NCBI GenBank assembly: GCA_036365455.1 | Contig: JAWQUS010000022.1 | Span: forward strand, 4,898,001 to 4,962,000 | DNA length: 64,000 nt | From: Macrosoma leucophasiata | Taxonomy: Eukaryota > Arthropoda > Insecta > Lepidoptera > Hedylidae | Reading direction: 5' to 3' | Shown: in pieces, positions 33,133 through 43,624 of the stretch | Numbering within the stretch: the stretch's first letter is position 1 | Layout: each line of letters starts with the position of its first letter | Position numbers and translations under genes: made by a program | Notes under the pieces: generated by a model | Told to the model about the DNA's origin: nothing | The model's database searches: none | The model's input: the letters and a program-made list of their open reading frames with translations, nothing else

Positions 33133-33438
33133 AACTTCACGCCTGTAATCCCCGAAGGGGTAGGCAGAGGTAAATGCATGCATTCAAGCATACATGCAAC
33201 ACCCACGATTCGCCGGTTACGTTTTGGCCCACGTAACAGGTGGCGAGCCTGTTGACATCTCCGGGCACATTACCAAACTTCGAGGTACTGGGAAATTTCC
33301 AGAAAATGTAAAAATCCCAATAGAACCAGAGATAAAGGACTTTACACCATTATCTCTGATAACCCCCTACTCGGAAATCGAACCCAGGACCTCAGCGTAG
33401 TAGTAGTGGACTGCTACCACTAGGCTACCGAGGCAGAG
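33133..33438 (-). repeat. SINE-B with perfect 13-bp target duplication
   Basis: TATTTTCTGTCGT occurs at 33120-33132 and 33439-33451. The element between has the full family structure on the minus strand, with the tRNA-like head (A box complement CTACCACTAGGCTACCGAGG) at the right. This is the clearest retroposition signature in the window. Confidence 0.93.
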
Positions 33439-33469
33439 TATTTTCTGTCGTCGGTTAGAAAACAAGCAC

Positions 33470-33642
33470 AGTTTTTTTTAACGTAATGGAAGTGGTAAGC
33501 AAGCATGCAGTTCACATTGATGTTAAGTGATGATTGCAGGCTATAGACACGCACACAAAGACCAAGGTCAAAATGCAGATGCGTTACCACTCCTGAGGCC
33601 TAAGGTGTTATGCCTCTGTGCCGGAAATTACAGGGCCGTGTC
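33470..33642 (-). repeat. SINE-A, 5' truncated
   Basis: From the T tract at 33470 through CATGCAGTTCACATTGATG to GGAAATTACAGGGCCGTG. The head is absent. Confidence 0.85.
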
Positions 33643-33911
33643 TATGTGCCCTGTCTTTTGCCACTTCAACGTACTAATACTCCGGGCTATGTCGGTTGCT
33701 TTGGTATGGTTCAATACCATGTTATATTTCTAGTAAGGGAAAATAAAGAACATATTCATAACAATTGTTATTCCACCAAAAACTCCTAAGTCATGACCGT
33801 AATATTAGCCAGGTTAATAGTTAAACGATTGCCACTGGAATGGACATCTATGGACGTAATACGACGATAATGCGACCTTTATGGGTTATACCTGCCTAAT
33901 ACCGATAAATA

Positions 33912-33957
33912 TATTACTCTTGCATCGTACCGATATCGTTACGATGCAAGAGTAATA
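33912..33957. repeat. 18-bp-arm perfect hairpin
   Basis: TATTACTCTTGCATCGTA and its exact complement flank a 10-base loop that is itself near-palindromic (CGATATCG). Confidence 0.9.
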
Positions 33958-34147
33958 GAAGGTTATTAGATAATAGATAACGTAACTTTGGGTATTTGTT
34001 GCTGATTTTCATAGTTATAAGATGCGTTATAAGAGAAGGTTTTTCACTAAACGTTTCAGAAATAGCAGGTTGTGGTTTATTTTTCAATTCAATACCTGAG
34101 ATAAGCGCTTTTAAACAAACGCTTCAGTTTTATATTAAAGGTATGAT

Positions 34148-34437
34148 TACTGGTGGTAGAGCTCCAGTGACGGAGCTCGCGGGCGCATTACCTAATATAC
34201 TTGCCGCTAAATAGCAGTGTTTAGCACTAACGTGTTACCGTCAGGTGGTAATGTACGGCTCTGTAATTTCCGGCACAGAGGCATAACACCTTAGGCCTCA
34301 GGAGTGGTAACGCATCTGCATTTTGACCTTGGTCTTTGTGTGGGTGTCTGTCTTTAGGCTGCAGTCATCACTTAGCATGCTTGTTTGCGTGAACTGCATG
34401 CTTGTTTGCCGCTTCCATTAAATAAAATGAAAAAAAA
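34148..34437 (+). repeat. SINE-A with small head deletion and tail duplication
   Basis: Begins ACTGGTGGTAGAGCTCCAG; the stretch between GCGGGCG and CATTACC is shortened. The GCATGCTTGTTTGC segment occurs twice near the 3' end. Confidence 0.88.
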
Positions 34438-34440
34438 TTA

Positions 34441-34747
34441 CGTTACTTCACACCTGTAATCCTCAAAAGGGTAAGCAAAGGTAAATGCATGCATACAAGC
34501 ATATTCTTATCTGCAAACACCCTCAATTCGACGGTGACGTTTGGGCCCATATAACAGATGGCGAGCCTGTTGCCATCTCTTGGCATTGCCAAACTCCGAA
34601 GTATTGGGAAACTTCCAGAAAATTTAAAAATCTCAGTAGAACCAGAGATAAATGATTTCCTAGCGTAATTTTGGACAGCCCTCGACCCGGGCGTCTAACC
34701 CAGGATACCAGCCTAGTAGTAGAGTCCTATCACTAGATTCCTGAGGT
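34441..34747 (-). repeat. SINE-B, diverged
   Basis: Minus-strand copy directly after the SINE-A tail. Head and tail are both recognisable (CACACCTGTAATCC; GTCTAACCCAGGATACCAGC) but mutated. Confidence 0.82.
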
Positions 34748-34789
34748 TAGTATAGATTTGAAGGGATACAGAAACGGAGTTATCTTATA

Positions 34790-35001
34790 CTAGCGGCCCA
34801 CCCCAGCTTCGCGCGGGTGCAATGTTACCTACCCTCTCTTATTAGTCTTAGCGTGATGTTATTATATAGCCTTAAGCCTTTCTCGATAAATAGGCTATCT
34901 AACACTGAAATAATTTTTCAAATCGGATCCGTGGTTCTTGAGATTAACGCGTTCAAGCAAACAAACACATAAACTCTTCAGCTATATAATATTAGTATAG
35001 A
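34790..35001 (-). mobile_element. Non-autonomous Helitron
   Basis: Same family as 12224-12432: ends GGGGTGGGCCGCTAG, starts TCTATACTAATATTATATAG, flanked by A and T. A second Helitron-like piece (about 35002-35206) follows at once, ending GTCGGGTCAGCTAAG. Confidence 0.82.
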
Positions 35002-35572
35002 TATAAAATTCTCGTGTCACTATGTTCGTTCCTGTACTCCTCCGAAACGGCTTTTCCGATTCTCATGAAATTTTGTGAGCATATTGAGTAGGTCTGAGAA
35101 TCGGCCACAATCTATTTTTCATACCTCTAGGTGATAAAGGTGATTCTCAAGATATATTTTTTTATACCTCTAAGGCGATACGAAGTTCGTCGGGTCAGCT
35201 AAGAGTAATTTAATAATCACGTTGATACTAACTCACTAACCCATTATATACATAAAAATGGCCTTAATTCTTCTATTTCCTGAATAAGATATTAAATAAG
35301 CTTGATAAAGCGATTCATTTCGGCGCTTGTAGCAGTGTTAATATTTTGCCTACATTTTATTTTAACGCAACTTCAAGAAAGGGTATCTACCAATTTTATT
35401 ACATTCAAAGGAATTTATAAAGTAGGGGAGCCGAGTTTACGACTGTAAATAACAATTTTGTAATGCTATCGGTGTTTTATTGGTTTCCCACGTGAATATA
35501 TTATTATTATAGGACAAGCGGAGAAATTTAATATTTTTAGTTTTATTCTTGCTTAGCAACATGGAGTGATTT

Positions 35573-35870
35573 TTGTTTTATTACTTTCAAAGAACTGTGT
35601 TTAGCGTAGTTATAAGTAGTTATATAATTCATGGTAAAATTAAGATTATTGAATTTGGAATTTGGTACCAATTTAAGGTAAATAAGAGATCGCCAATCGG
35701 TGGTTTGACGATCTCGAATCGGTGGATCGGCAGGTGTGCCAAGCGTGGTGATTTGATTTGAGCCATTTTTCCCTAATGATGCACAATACTGTTGTGGGCC
35801 TCTTTGGGAGGCTTTGTCCAGCAGTGGACGTTTTTTGGCTGGATGATAAATATAAATTTAGTTTTTTTTA
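35573..35870 (+). repeat. LINE 3' end remnant
   Basis: 35688-35865 contains GATCGGCAGGTGTGCCAAGC and TTTGTCCAGCAGTGGACGTT, the latter resembling RTE 3' ends. No coding frame remains of any length that I would call a gene. Confidence 0.55.
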
Positions 35871-35875
35871 ATATA

Positions 35876-36032
35876 ATGTAGATGACAAACAAGCTTGCAG
35901 TTCACATTGTTGTTAAGTGATGACTGCAGCCTATAGGCACTAACAGAATGACCAGAGGTCAAAATGCAGATGCGTTGCTACCCCTGGGATCTTAGATCTT
36001 ATGTCTCTGTAATATTTATTACGGGGCTATAC
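35876..36032 (-). repeat. SINE-A, older subfamily, truncated
   Basis: From CAAACAAGCTTGCAGTTCAC to TCTCTGTAATATTTATTACG; the sequence between matches the diverged copies at 49634 and 58398. Confidence 0.75.
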
Positions 36033-36439
36033 AGATATCGCGATAATTTTTGTAACAAAACCCGACACACTTTGTTTTGCCTTTTACGGAAAACGTAAAG
36101 GCTAATTTTATGGATGTGTTGAACGCTTCATTTAAAGAATATTGGTGAAAATTTATTGCAAACATTGCAATTCTTTTACGAGACTCACTATACAGTGAAC
36201 TATTACAAATGGTGACGTGAAGAAAGAGCATTACATCCTCTCTGGGCGACCATTCTTTCTCCTTCTCTGTATCTATTTCTATTATATACGGTTATATGTA
36301 TGTTTGTATCAACAGATTTTTTTTTTCAGTTTTTAATGAAGAACTTGGTAACTGGCGGGGGTTTGCCACGAACGTTCTATTTATTTTTGATGAAATTAGT
36401 AGTTTGTTTAGTAGTGTATAGTAATAGTATTATCTCATA

Positions 36440-36751
36440 ACGTAACTTCACGCCTGTAATCCCCGAAGGAGTAGGCAGAGGTAATTGCATCCATTGAAGC
36501 ATACATGCAAACACCCACGATTCGCTGGTTACGTTTTGACCCATGTAACAGGTGGCGAGCCTGTTGCCATCTCCGGGCACATTACCAAACTCCGAGGTAC
36601 TGGGAAACTTCCAGAAAATGGAAAAATCCCGATAAAACCAGAGATAAAGGATTTTAAACCGTTATCTCTGATAGTCCCCGACCCGGGAATCGAACCCAGG
36701 ACCTCCAGCGTAGTAGTAGTGGCCTGCTACCACTAGGCTACTGGGGCAGTT
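36440..36751 (-). repeat. SINE-B, full length
   Basis: A flanking ATTATCTCAT just upstream (near 36428) recurs near 36765-36775, a probable target duplication separated by ATTC repeats. The B box complement reads GGGAATCGAACCC. Confidence 0.88.
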
Positions 36752-36954
36752 AATTCATTCATTCATTATCTCATTATTTATTGTATCACTATAAAAGTAT
36801 AATGCTAGCCCCGTCTCAGAGTAGCTGAGCAAGGCATAAGCCGTGTCCACGGATATCCTTAGCTGAAAATCATGCAGCCGAGCTTAATATGAATCGCGAC
36901 ACGATCAGGGTAAGTAGTGAAAGTAAGTGTTTATATACACGAGATAGATAGATA

Positions 36955-37130
36955 AGACATAATTGTTTATTAGAAAATTACAATGATCATAACACAAAAT
37001 ATAAAACGGTCTAATTGCAAAATGTGCCAAAAGACAGGCAGGAAATATTGGCTTGATTTGAATATTTAGTTCTTTACAGATCATAATTAACCAACAATAT
37101 TTTTATTTCACAGAAATTCCTGAAAAATGT
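36955..37130 (-). mobile_element. LINE 3' end with (ATAG)n tail
   Basis: GAGATAGATAGATAAGACAT followed by TTGTTTATT is the complement of an AATAAA signal and a short tandem tail. The coding part is not visible. Confidence 0.45.
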
Positions 37131-37484
37131 AACTCATAAAGATTAAAGATTTGTAATCCTGAGATATAAAATACTACAATTTGGTGTAGGTGAATCTTAG
37201 TAATAACTTTACTAATATTCAATTTATAGTGGCCTGAAACACCACAGGTTTACTTAAACATATTATTATAAACCTTATTTTTGTAACCGATACATTAAAA
37301 TATCATAAAAAATTAAATAATAATTTATTTCAACATGTTTAAAGTAAGCTCGATTTTTATAGACTATCCGATATTCAATAGAATTTCAATCTAAAGGCCA
37401 ATTAACAATGAGCATTGTGAAGCGGCATAAGCCTTTGTCCCACTAATTACGGACTAATTTACGTACTTCAGTAATTTTACTTAC

Positions 37485-37606
37485 CTTTGTGCATAATACT
37501 CGAAGAATGCGACAAGTATCTCGATAGATCTAGTCATTGCCGCCCACATTTCGTGACTTTTGCATTTTGAGGTCACTAAGGATGGACGTGACGGTCCGTC
37601 AGACAT
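37485..37606 (-). CDS. Candidate first coding exon, unknown protein
   Basis: On the minus strand an ATG at 37604-37606 opens a 40-codon frame ending two bases before GTAAGT, a consensus 5' splice site (CAAAG then GTAAGTAAAATT). If unspliced it stops one codon later, at TAA, after 41 codons. The peptide begins MSDGPSRPSLVTSKC and continues KSHEMWAAMTRSIEILV then AFFEYYAQ. It has ordinary codon use and no similarity to any repeat I can identify in the window. A four-codon upstream frame (ATGAAAAAAGTTTAA) precedes it by 14 bases. I found no convincing second exon below 37485, where a LINE tail lies at 36955. It could be a host gene exon, an exon of a DNA transposon, or chance. The function is unknown. 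Confidence 0.3.
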
Positions 37607-37699
37607 TTAAACTTTTTTCATTATAAATAAAAACACTTTAAAAAAAACAAAAAAGAAAAAACTGTCACTTACAACGTTCTCACATTCAACAGTGTATTA

Positions 37700-37790
37700 A
37701 GGAGACGCGTAATCCCATTTGGCGTAGCAACGTAGACGTAGTACTACGCGTCTACGCGATCGCCTACGCGCGTAGTACTTATCAACCACT
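37700..37790. other. CpG-rich self-complementary tract
   Basis: GTAGACGTAGTACTACGCGT and CTACGCGATCGCCTACGCGC repeat CTACGC motifs in both directions in otherwise AT-rich DNA. It lies about 100 bp upstream of the candidate exon and could be part of a transposon end or promoter. Confidence 0.45.
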
Positions 37791-38364
37791 TTACCATGAA
37801 CTCTCACGTAAAAATGGTTTGATAAATTTCCACTTGTTGATTGCCCACCATTTTCGAAAAAAATATCGTACTTTTCAAAAATGCGTTAGTCAAGTACGAT
37901 GGGTGCTCACAGACTGAACCTGGATCCATAGCGCATGCTTACAAAACGCGACGTGTCCAGCTTTCGAGGTCTCCCGCTCCCCTTGATTCCCATATATCAC
38001 GGATCAGATGAAGGGAAGTGGTGCTCAAGGCTGGAGCTCAATTTATGCTGGTTGGTAGCGAGGACGAAACAACCGGCTTGTAAGTATTAGAAGCCACAGT
38101 TGGTTTGACTTTTTACTTTGGATTTTTCGTACACATGCTCCCGATATTGTAGCGTTAGCAACTGTTTTGATAGCAATGCTACGATGGAATATGTATATTA
38201 TTCAAAAGAGATGGTTCAGGCGAACTGGTTTATTTACCGAAGCGTAATTCAGAGAGGAGTAGGTTTTAAAGGTGAAAATACTGTTCGTGTATTATTATGT
38301 TTCAAATTAAATTTTGCCCGCGACTTGGTTCGGTAGGAATGGTTAATTTGAGCAGAATATTTAA

Positions 38365-38760
38365 TTTTTAAAGAAAAATGGAAAGAAAAATTTGACTTCA
38401 GGCGAGACTCGAACTCGATGCCTACTGGGAATCTAGTCCAGCCGCTCTTCCAATTGAGCTACTGAAGTCCTGCCCGATTTGTCAAATCTTTCCTTCACAT
38501 CTATTGCATTGATTTATAGTAGCAGCAGCGCCATCTATTACCAACTATGCTAGTTAGGCAACCGATATAATAGACTTTGCAGTTTATTGAATATCGTAAA
38601 GAAGTCGCTTTTACCCTTAATAATTGTTTTATTTTATTTCGCACTAACACATGCTTGTGAAATATATTTTTATTTTTAAAGAAAAAGGGAAAGAAAAATT
38701 TGACTTCAGGCGAGACCCGAATATATTTCACAAGCATGTGTTAATGCGAAATAATATAAA
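38365..38760 (-). repeat. tRNA-derived SINE-D, more than one unit
   Basis: The tRNA-like block on the minus strand (about 38394-38470) matches 21735-21811 but with ATGC in place of CGCG before the T arm. The phrase TTTGACTTCAGGCGAGA occurs at 38391 and again at 38699, so the repeat runs for one 308-bp period plus a little. At 38717 the strand switches and TATATTTCACAAGCATGTG folds back on 38650-38675. Confidence 0.75.
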
Positions 38761-38942
38761 ACAGAATTTTTAAATTATTATTTATTTTAAGCGATAAAGA
38801 TTATGATATTATTTGGTATTACTTTTCTAATATAATTTCGTAATACGTACGTAAACTACGTATTTAAGAGAAAATCAATGCTCAATACTCACATTCAGTA
38901 CACTACTAATAAATCTACACCTGTTTACGATTCGTATACTAT

Positions 38943-39091
38943 GCATAACTTCACGCGTTAATCCCGGAAGGGGTAGGCAGAGGTAAATGCATATAAACAA
39001 AGATACGTGCAAACACCTTCGGTTGTCCGGTTACGTTTCAGCCTTGGAAATGTCATATATGATAACATGATAACTGTTGACATCTCCAACA
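38943..39091 (-). repeat. SINE-B, 3' part
   Basis: ACTTCACGCGTTAATCCCGG to TGTTGACATCTCCAAC; the tRNA-like head is missing. Confidence 0.75.
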
Positions 39092-39111
39092 AATAAAAAA
39101 AATTAATATGT

Positions 39112-40062
39112 GTGTATATGATCTCTCATCAGCGAGTTTCCCCTCGTTTCCCCAACTCCAATTTTCATTGCTATGCGGATGATAGCACGGGAGATGCACA
39201 CTATACAAGCCGTGCAAATGCCTCTCGGACACTTATCGAAGAAAGCAGAACTAGACTTGTGTCTGAAGTCGAGCACTCTCTGGAGCGGGTCTCAGATTGG
39301 GGTCGACTCAATTTAGTGCAGTTCAACCCCTCGAAGACACAAGTCTGCGCGTTCACCGCTAAAAAAACCCCATTCATTGTAGCACCACAGTTCCAGGGCA
39401 CTCCGCTTGCCATTGGTAAGAGTATCGGTATCCTGGGCGTTGACATATCGAACGAAGTGCAATTTGGGAGTCACATTGAGTGTAAGACCAAGTTGGCATC
39501 CAAAAAGTTGGGGGTGCTTAACAAAGCGAGGCAGTATTTCACATCGGGGCAGCTACTACAGCTTTATAAGGCCCAAGTGCGGCCCCATCTGGAATACTGC
39601 TCTCATTTGTGGGCGGGAGCCCCCAAGTACCAGCTTGGTCCACTTGACTCCCTACAAAAACGCGCCGTTCGTATTGTTAACGATCCGGGACTTACAGACA
39701 GGCTCGAACATCTGAGCCTGCGCAGAGATATTGGTAGTCTGTGCGTGTTATACCGTCTCTACAATGGTGAGTGCTCTGTCGAACTGTTCGACATGGTACC
39801 ACCGTCTCTTTTTCTACACCGTACTACCCGCCGAAGAGAGAAGTTTCACCCTCACCGACTGGACACCTGGCAGTGCTCAACGGTGCGGTTTTCTCGTTCG
39901 TTTCTGCCCAGAACGTGTAAATTGTGGAACGAACTTCCCTCTGAGGTGTTCCCTCGGTGCTACAATATGGGGTTCTTCAAAAATGGCGTCAAAAGAGTCC
40001 TTCAGGGCTGGCAGCGCGTTGGCAACTCCCCTGGTGTTGCAAATGTCCATAGGCGACGGTGA
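39112..40062 (+). pseudogene. Non-LTR reverse transcriptase, C-terminal third
   Basis: An open frame of 316 codons. Residues 20-24 read CYADD, the catalytic box of the palm domain, so the fingers and most of the palm, and the upstream endonuclease, are missing. Next come WGRLNLVQFNPSKTQVCAFT, a thumb segment YKAQVRPHLEYCSHLWAG, then LDSLQKRAVRIVN and, near the end, RLDTWQCSTVRFSRSFLPRT and CKLWNELP. This order is typical of CR1/Jockey-like elements. The apparent ATG is a chance codon in the truncated sequence. A fragment of the same family is at 20625-20800. It is not expected to be functional. Confidence 0.88.
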
Positions 40063-40130
40063 CCACTTACCATCAGGTGGCCCGTCTGCTTGTCTGTCAA
40101 CTTAATGACATAAAAAAAAAAAAAAAAAAA
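39120..40130 (+). mobile_element. CR1/Jockey-type LINE, 5' truncated
   Basis: The copy holds the end of the reverse-transcriptase ORF, a short 3' UTR (GGTGACCACTTACCATCAGG) and an A tract at about 40112-40130. Its 3' tail resembles that of SINE-A. Confidence 0.88.
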
Positions 40131-40137
40131 CTACAAT

Positions 40138-40499
40138 CCCCATTTAGGACCACGCTCCCGACGGGGTACGAGGATCCGTCTCAATCCCCGAACCCCCGAA
40201 TCCCTCAAAAATGAAAAATAAATTAAAGTACCTACAAAAAAAATAGCCAATGGGTGTAGACATTAATGTATTATTAAAATAGATATTAGAAAAAAAAACA
40301 TAAAATTAAAATACTTGTTTAGCTTCAGAAACATTCAAAGCATTTATCCTAACATAAGCTGTATATTTAATTGAAACATATCTTCTAACGACTAGACCTA
40401 AGTCAGCTTTTACGATGCCCTTCTACTATAAACCTTAATTGTTGATTACAACAATAGAGTCACATGAATATCCTTAATTAACTGATAAGAATAAATTGC
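40138..40499. other. Repeat L fragment and AT-rich DNA
   Basis: 40138-40200 is the complement of part of repeat L (GGACCACGCTCCCGACGGGG). The remainder is without assignable content. Confidence 0.5.
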
Positions 40500-40800
40500 T
40501 TCAGTAGCTTAGTGGTAGTAGACCAGTACTATTACGCTGGGGTCCTGGGTTCGATTCCCGGGTAGGCGGTTATGATAGACAATGGTGTCCTTTATCTCTG
40601 GTTCTATTGGGATTATTCCATCTTCTGGAAATTTTCCAGTACCTCGAAGTTTGGTAATGTGCCCGGATATGATAACATTCTCGCCACCTGTTACATGGGC
40701 CAAAAACGTAACCGGCGAATCGTGGGTGTTTGCATGTATGCTTGAATGCATACATTTACCTCTGCCTACCCCTTCGGGGATTACAGGCGTGAAGTTACGT
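40500..40800 (+). repeat. SINE-B, full length
   Basis: A box AGTAGCTTAGTGGTAGTAG and B box GGGTTCGATTCCCGGGT are intact. The tail ends GGCGTGAAGTTACG. Confidence 0.92.
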
Positions 40801-40802
40801 TT

Positions 40803-41006
40803 TCAAATTGTTTCAGTAGCCTAGTGGTAGCAGGCCACTCCTATTACGCTGGGGTCCTGGGTTCGATTCCCGGGTCGGGAGATATCAGAGGTAACGGTGT
40901 ATAATCTTTCATCTCCGAATCTATTGGGATTTTTTCATTTCCTGGAACTTTCCCAGTACCTCGAAGTTTGGAAATATGCCCGGATATGTCAATAGGTTCG
41001 CCTGAT
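40803..41006 (+). repeat. SINE-B, 3' truncated, in tandem with the previous copy
   Basis: A box AGTAGCCTAGTGGTAGCAGG and B box GGGTTCGATTCCC are intact; the copy stops after GTCAATAGGTTCGCC. Confidence 0.88.
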
Positions 41007-41158
41007 TGGCAAATAGTCCAGTCATTTGCTAGTTTTACCGCCGCCATATAAGAAAAATGGCGCCCAAACAAAGTTGTTTGAGAATATCTCCGATCCCACT
41101 CATTTTACAAGGTTCTCATTAAAATTTTAAAAAGTAAGCCGAGCAATGGCGGTCTACC

Positions 41159-41440
41159 AGCAGAGAATATGTAATAATACTACGTATAGAATGGACACTT
41201 CGACGTTCCGCCCGATTTCCCCGCCTCATCCAACCTCCTCTTATGGGCGACGGTTGATGTCTTGTACGTGCTACGCACACAGGTGCACGTCACTGATTGA
41301 TGTCTGTGCAATAGAGACCAAAATAAGCGTTTGTATGGAATTTTGGCGGAGTGTCCGCGATGTGCTATCAGTTCCAATGGGGCTAAAACGCAAGCTGAGC
41401 AGCAGTGTCCTGCAATAAGACTATCGCCACTGCGATGGGC
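41159..41440 (+). repeat. Repeat G, long copy
   Basis: From CAGAGAATATGTAATAATAC through GGGCGACGGTTGATGT and GTATGGAATTTTGGCGGAGT to GATGTGC. It is followed by GCCAAGCGTAGCAATTATGG, the LINE-like fragment also seen at 35740 and 46408. Confidence 0.78.
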
Positions 41441-41531
41441 GATCCGCATGCCAAGCGTAGCAATTATGGCCTCTAATTGAAAGGCTTTTGACCAGCAGTT
41501 GATATATTTCGGGTGAACTGATAACTATTTC

Positions 41532-41816
41532 ACTGGTGGTAGAGCTCTAGTGACGGAGTTCGCGTGCGTAGGCACCACCGCATTACCTAATATACTTGCC
41601 GCTAAATGGTAGTGTTCAGCACTATCGTGTTCCGGTCAGGTGGTAATGTACGGCCCTGTTATTTCCGGCACATAGGCACAACACCTAAGGCCTCAGGAGT
41701 GGTAACGCATCTGCATTTTGACCTTGGTCTTTGTGTGGGTGTCTATAGGCTGCAGTCATCACTTAACATCAGTGTGAACTGCATGCTTGTTTGCCACTTC
41801 CAATACATAAAAAAAA
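41532..41816 (+). repeat. SINE-A, full length
   Basis: Complete from ACTGGTGGTAGAGCTCTAG to a short A tract. Confidence 0.92.
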
Positions 41817-42587
41817 CTAACAACATAAAACTAGTTTGCTGCGAGAAACCAAGCACTAAAAATATATTGAAGTGGAAACTCGCAACCCGTAATTTTTACC
41901 TTTGAACTAAGGCAGGGTAGAGAAATAAGTCAAAATATATATTTTTTTATTTGCCGACGTTACGATTCAAATATCATCCAACATCACTCCAAGATATGAC
42001 TGACCTAAGATAGGTTCACGGCAGCTAACCTAGCAGTAAACCTAGATTGTATAGTGTATCAACCTAGATGGCAAGCCATTTTTAGGGTTTCGAAGAGATA
42101 TGGCAAGAATCGGCACCCTTATTGATTCGTCATGTCTGTCTGTCTGTATGTGAAAGTCTGTCTGTCTGTGTGTCCATCCATCCATATGTCACAGGTACTA
42201 TACTCCGAAACTGTTAGACTAGATACTTGAAAGTCGGTAGGTAGAGGTATTTTTAGAACGCTTTATGTAGGAAAGATATACCACGCATTTTTTTTGTCAA
42301 TATGTTTAAGTGGTTGATTACTTTTATATATGTATATATATGTATCTTCACACCAGGTCCCTAACGGGGTAGGCAGAGAGTGTAGAGCATTGTTTTTATA
42401 AATAAATATTAAAAAATTAAGACTTAAGTATTTCAATTTATAACTTTTGCACTCGAATGTACTCCATGTATACATTTGTTAACAATATTTTATGAACGGT
42501 CCGTTGAGACGTAGACGATTTTTAATTACGGCTGAATGGACTACGGTCCATTCTTTTTGGTCCGTTCAGACGTAGTACCCTTACTAC
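41817..42587. other. AT-rich with simple repeats
   Basis: A TGTCTGTC-type tract lies at 42134-42185 and a LINE-W 3' end (minus strand, complement of GTGAAGATACATA) at about 42340-42390. No gene is seen. Confidence 0.55.
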
Positions 42588-42820
42588 CTGACCAGAACAC
42601 GATAGTGCTGAACACTTAGCGGCAAGTATATTAGGTAATGCTGTGGTGCCTACGCCCGCGAGCTTCGTCACTGGAGCTCTACCACCAGAGAAATTGTTAG
42701 GGAAATAGTAAAAATAACAATTTTATTTTCCCATACAAACAGTCCGTAGACAGTAGTAGACACATTATTGAATTCTGAGGCAATACGAAGTTTGCTGGGT
42801 CAGCTACTTACTTAATAAAT
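42588..42820. repeat. SINE-A head (minus) then Helitron-type end
   Basis: 42588-42689 is the SINE-A 5' part on the minus strand. 42722-42820 ends GGCAATACGAAGTTTGCTGG then GTCAGCTA, like the Helitron at 26562. Confidence 0.72.
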
Positions 42821-42952
42821 CTACACAGATTTTAATTAAGATACGTTATCTTGAAAACAGTTTCTTTTTGCTGACGTTCTAAATCAATTTATTTGAAAAA
42901 TCATCCCAACAAATGACAAGATCAGAGACAGCTTCTAAACTGACCTCATAAC

Positions 42953-43075
42953 CCATAGAGCAACACGGGCCACCGGCCGCGGCGGACCGGAGGGCAGTAG
43001 CCATATGCAGGCTTTCCCCTCTGTCAAATTACAAGTACAAGTGTTTTTACGCCTGTCGCCGAGATGTTTAAATTA
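42953..43075. mobile_element. hAT-M1 MITE, left part
   Basis: CATAGAGCAACACGGGCCAC then CGGCCGCGGCGGACCGGAGG: the fullest version of the terminal repeat. It breaks off after AGATGTTTAAAT. Confidence 0.75.
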
Positions 43076-43115
43076 CCTACTTAAGCAGTTCTATGTTGTT
43101 TTTTTTTGTACTTAG

Positions 43116-43408
43116 CATAGAGCAACACAGGCCTTCGTCCGCGGCGGAATGGAGGGGAGTAGTTATAGCGTTTATTGCCGATGCAAGACAGTCTGTCATT
43201 TTTTGCTGGACGAAATTTGTGCGACACACACGCACACTACAAAAATCGTCTATTACTACGAAACTTACACCTTGACCTTAACAAAATACAGAAACAACTT
43301 CACGCACACATTTAAACATTTAGGCGACAGGTATAGGCCCATTTGGGCTTGTACTTTGACAGAGGGGAAAGCCTGCATATGGCTACTCCCTTCCGGTGTC
43401 GCTCTATG
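43116..43408. mobile_element. hAT-M1 MITE, inverted copy
   Basis: Both ends are present (CATAGAGCAACACAGG; GTCGCTCTATG) with the interior in reverse order relative to 10683 (CATTTAGGCGACAGG-type interior on the plus strand at about 43311-43335). Confidence 0.8.
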
Positions 43409-43624
43409 TTTAGTAGAGTTACTCTATATCTAAAAAAAAACAGCTATGTTTTTTTTTTCCTATATTTAATTAATTTCGTTTATGTTTAGTTTCTTAATTT
43501 GAATTGTTTACTTTTTTATGCTTTCTGTCTAATTTATTTAATATATAAGCCTATTACTACTTTTTTCATGTCTTATAGGGTTACGAAAAATAAACAGGTT
43601 TTAATTCATTATTTTCATTCATTC

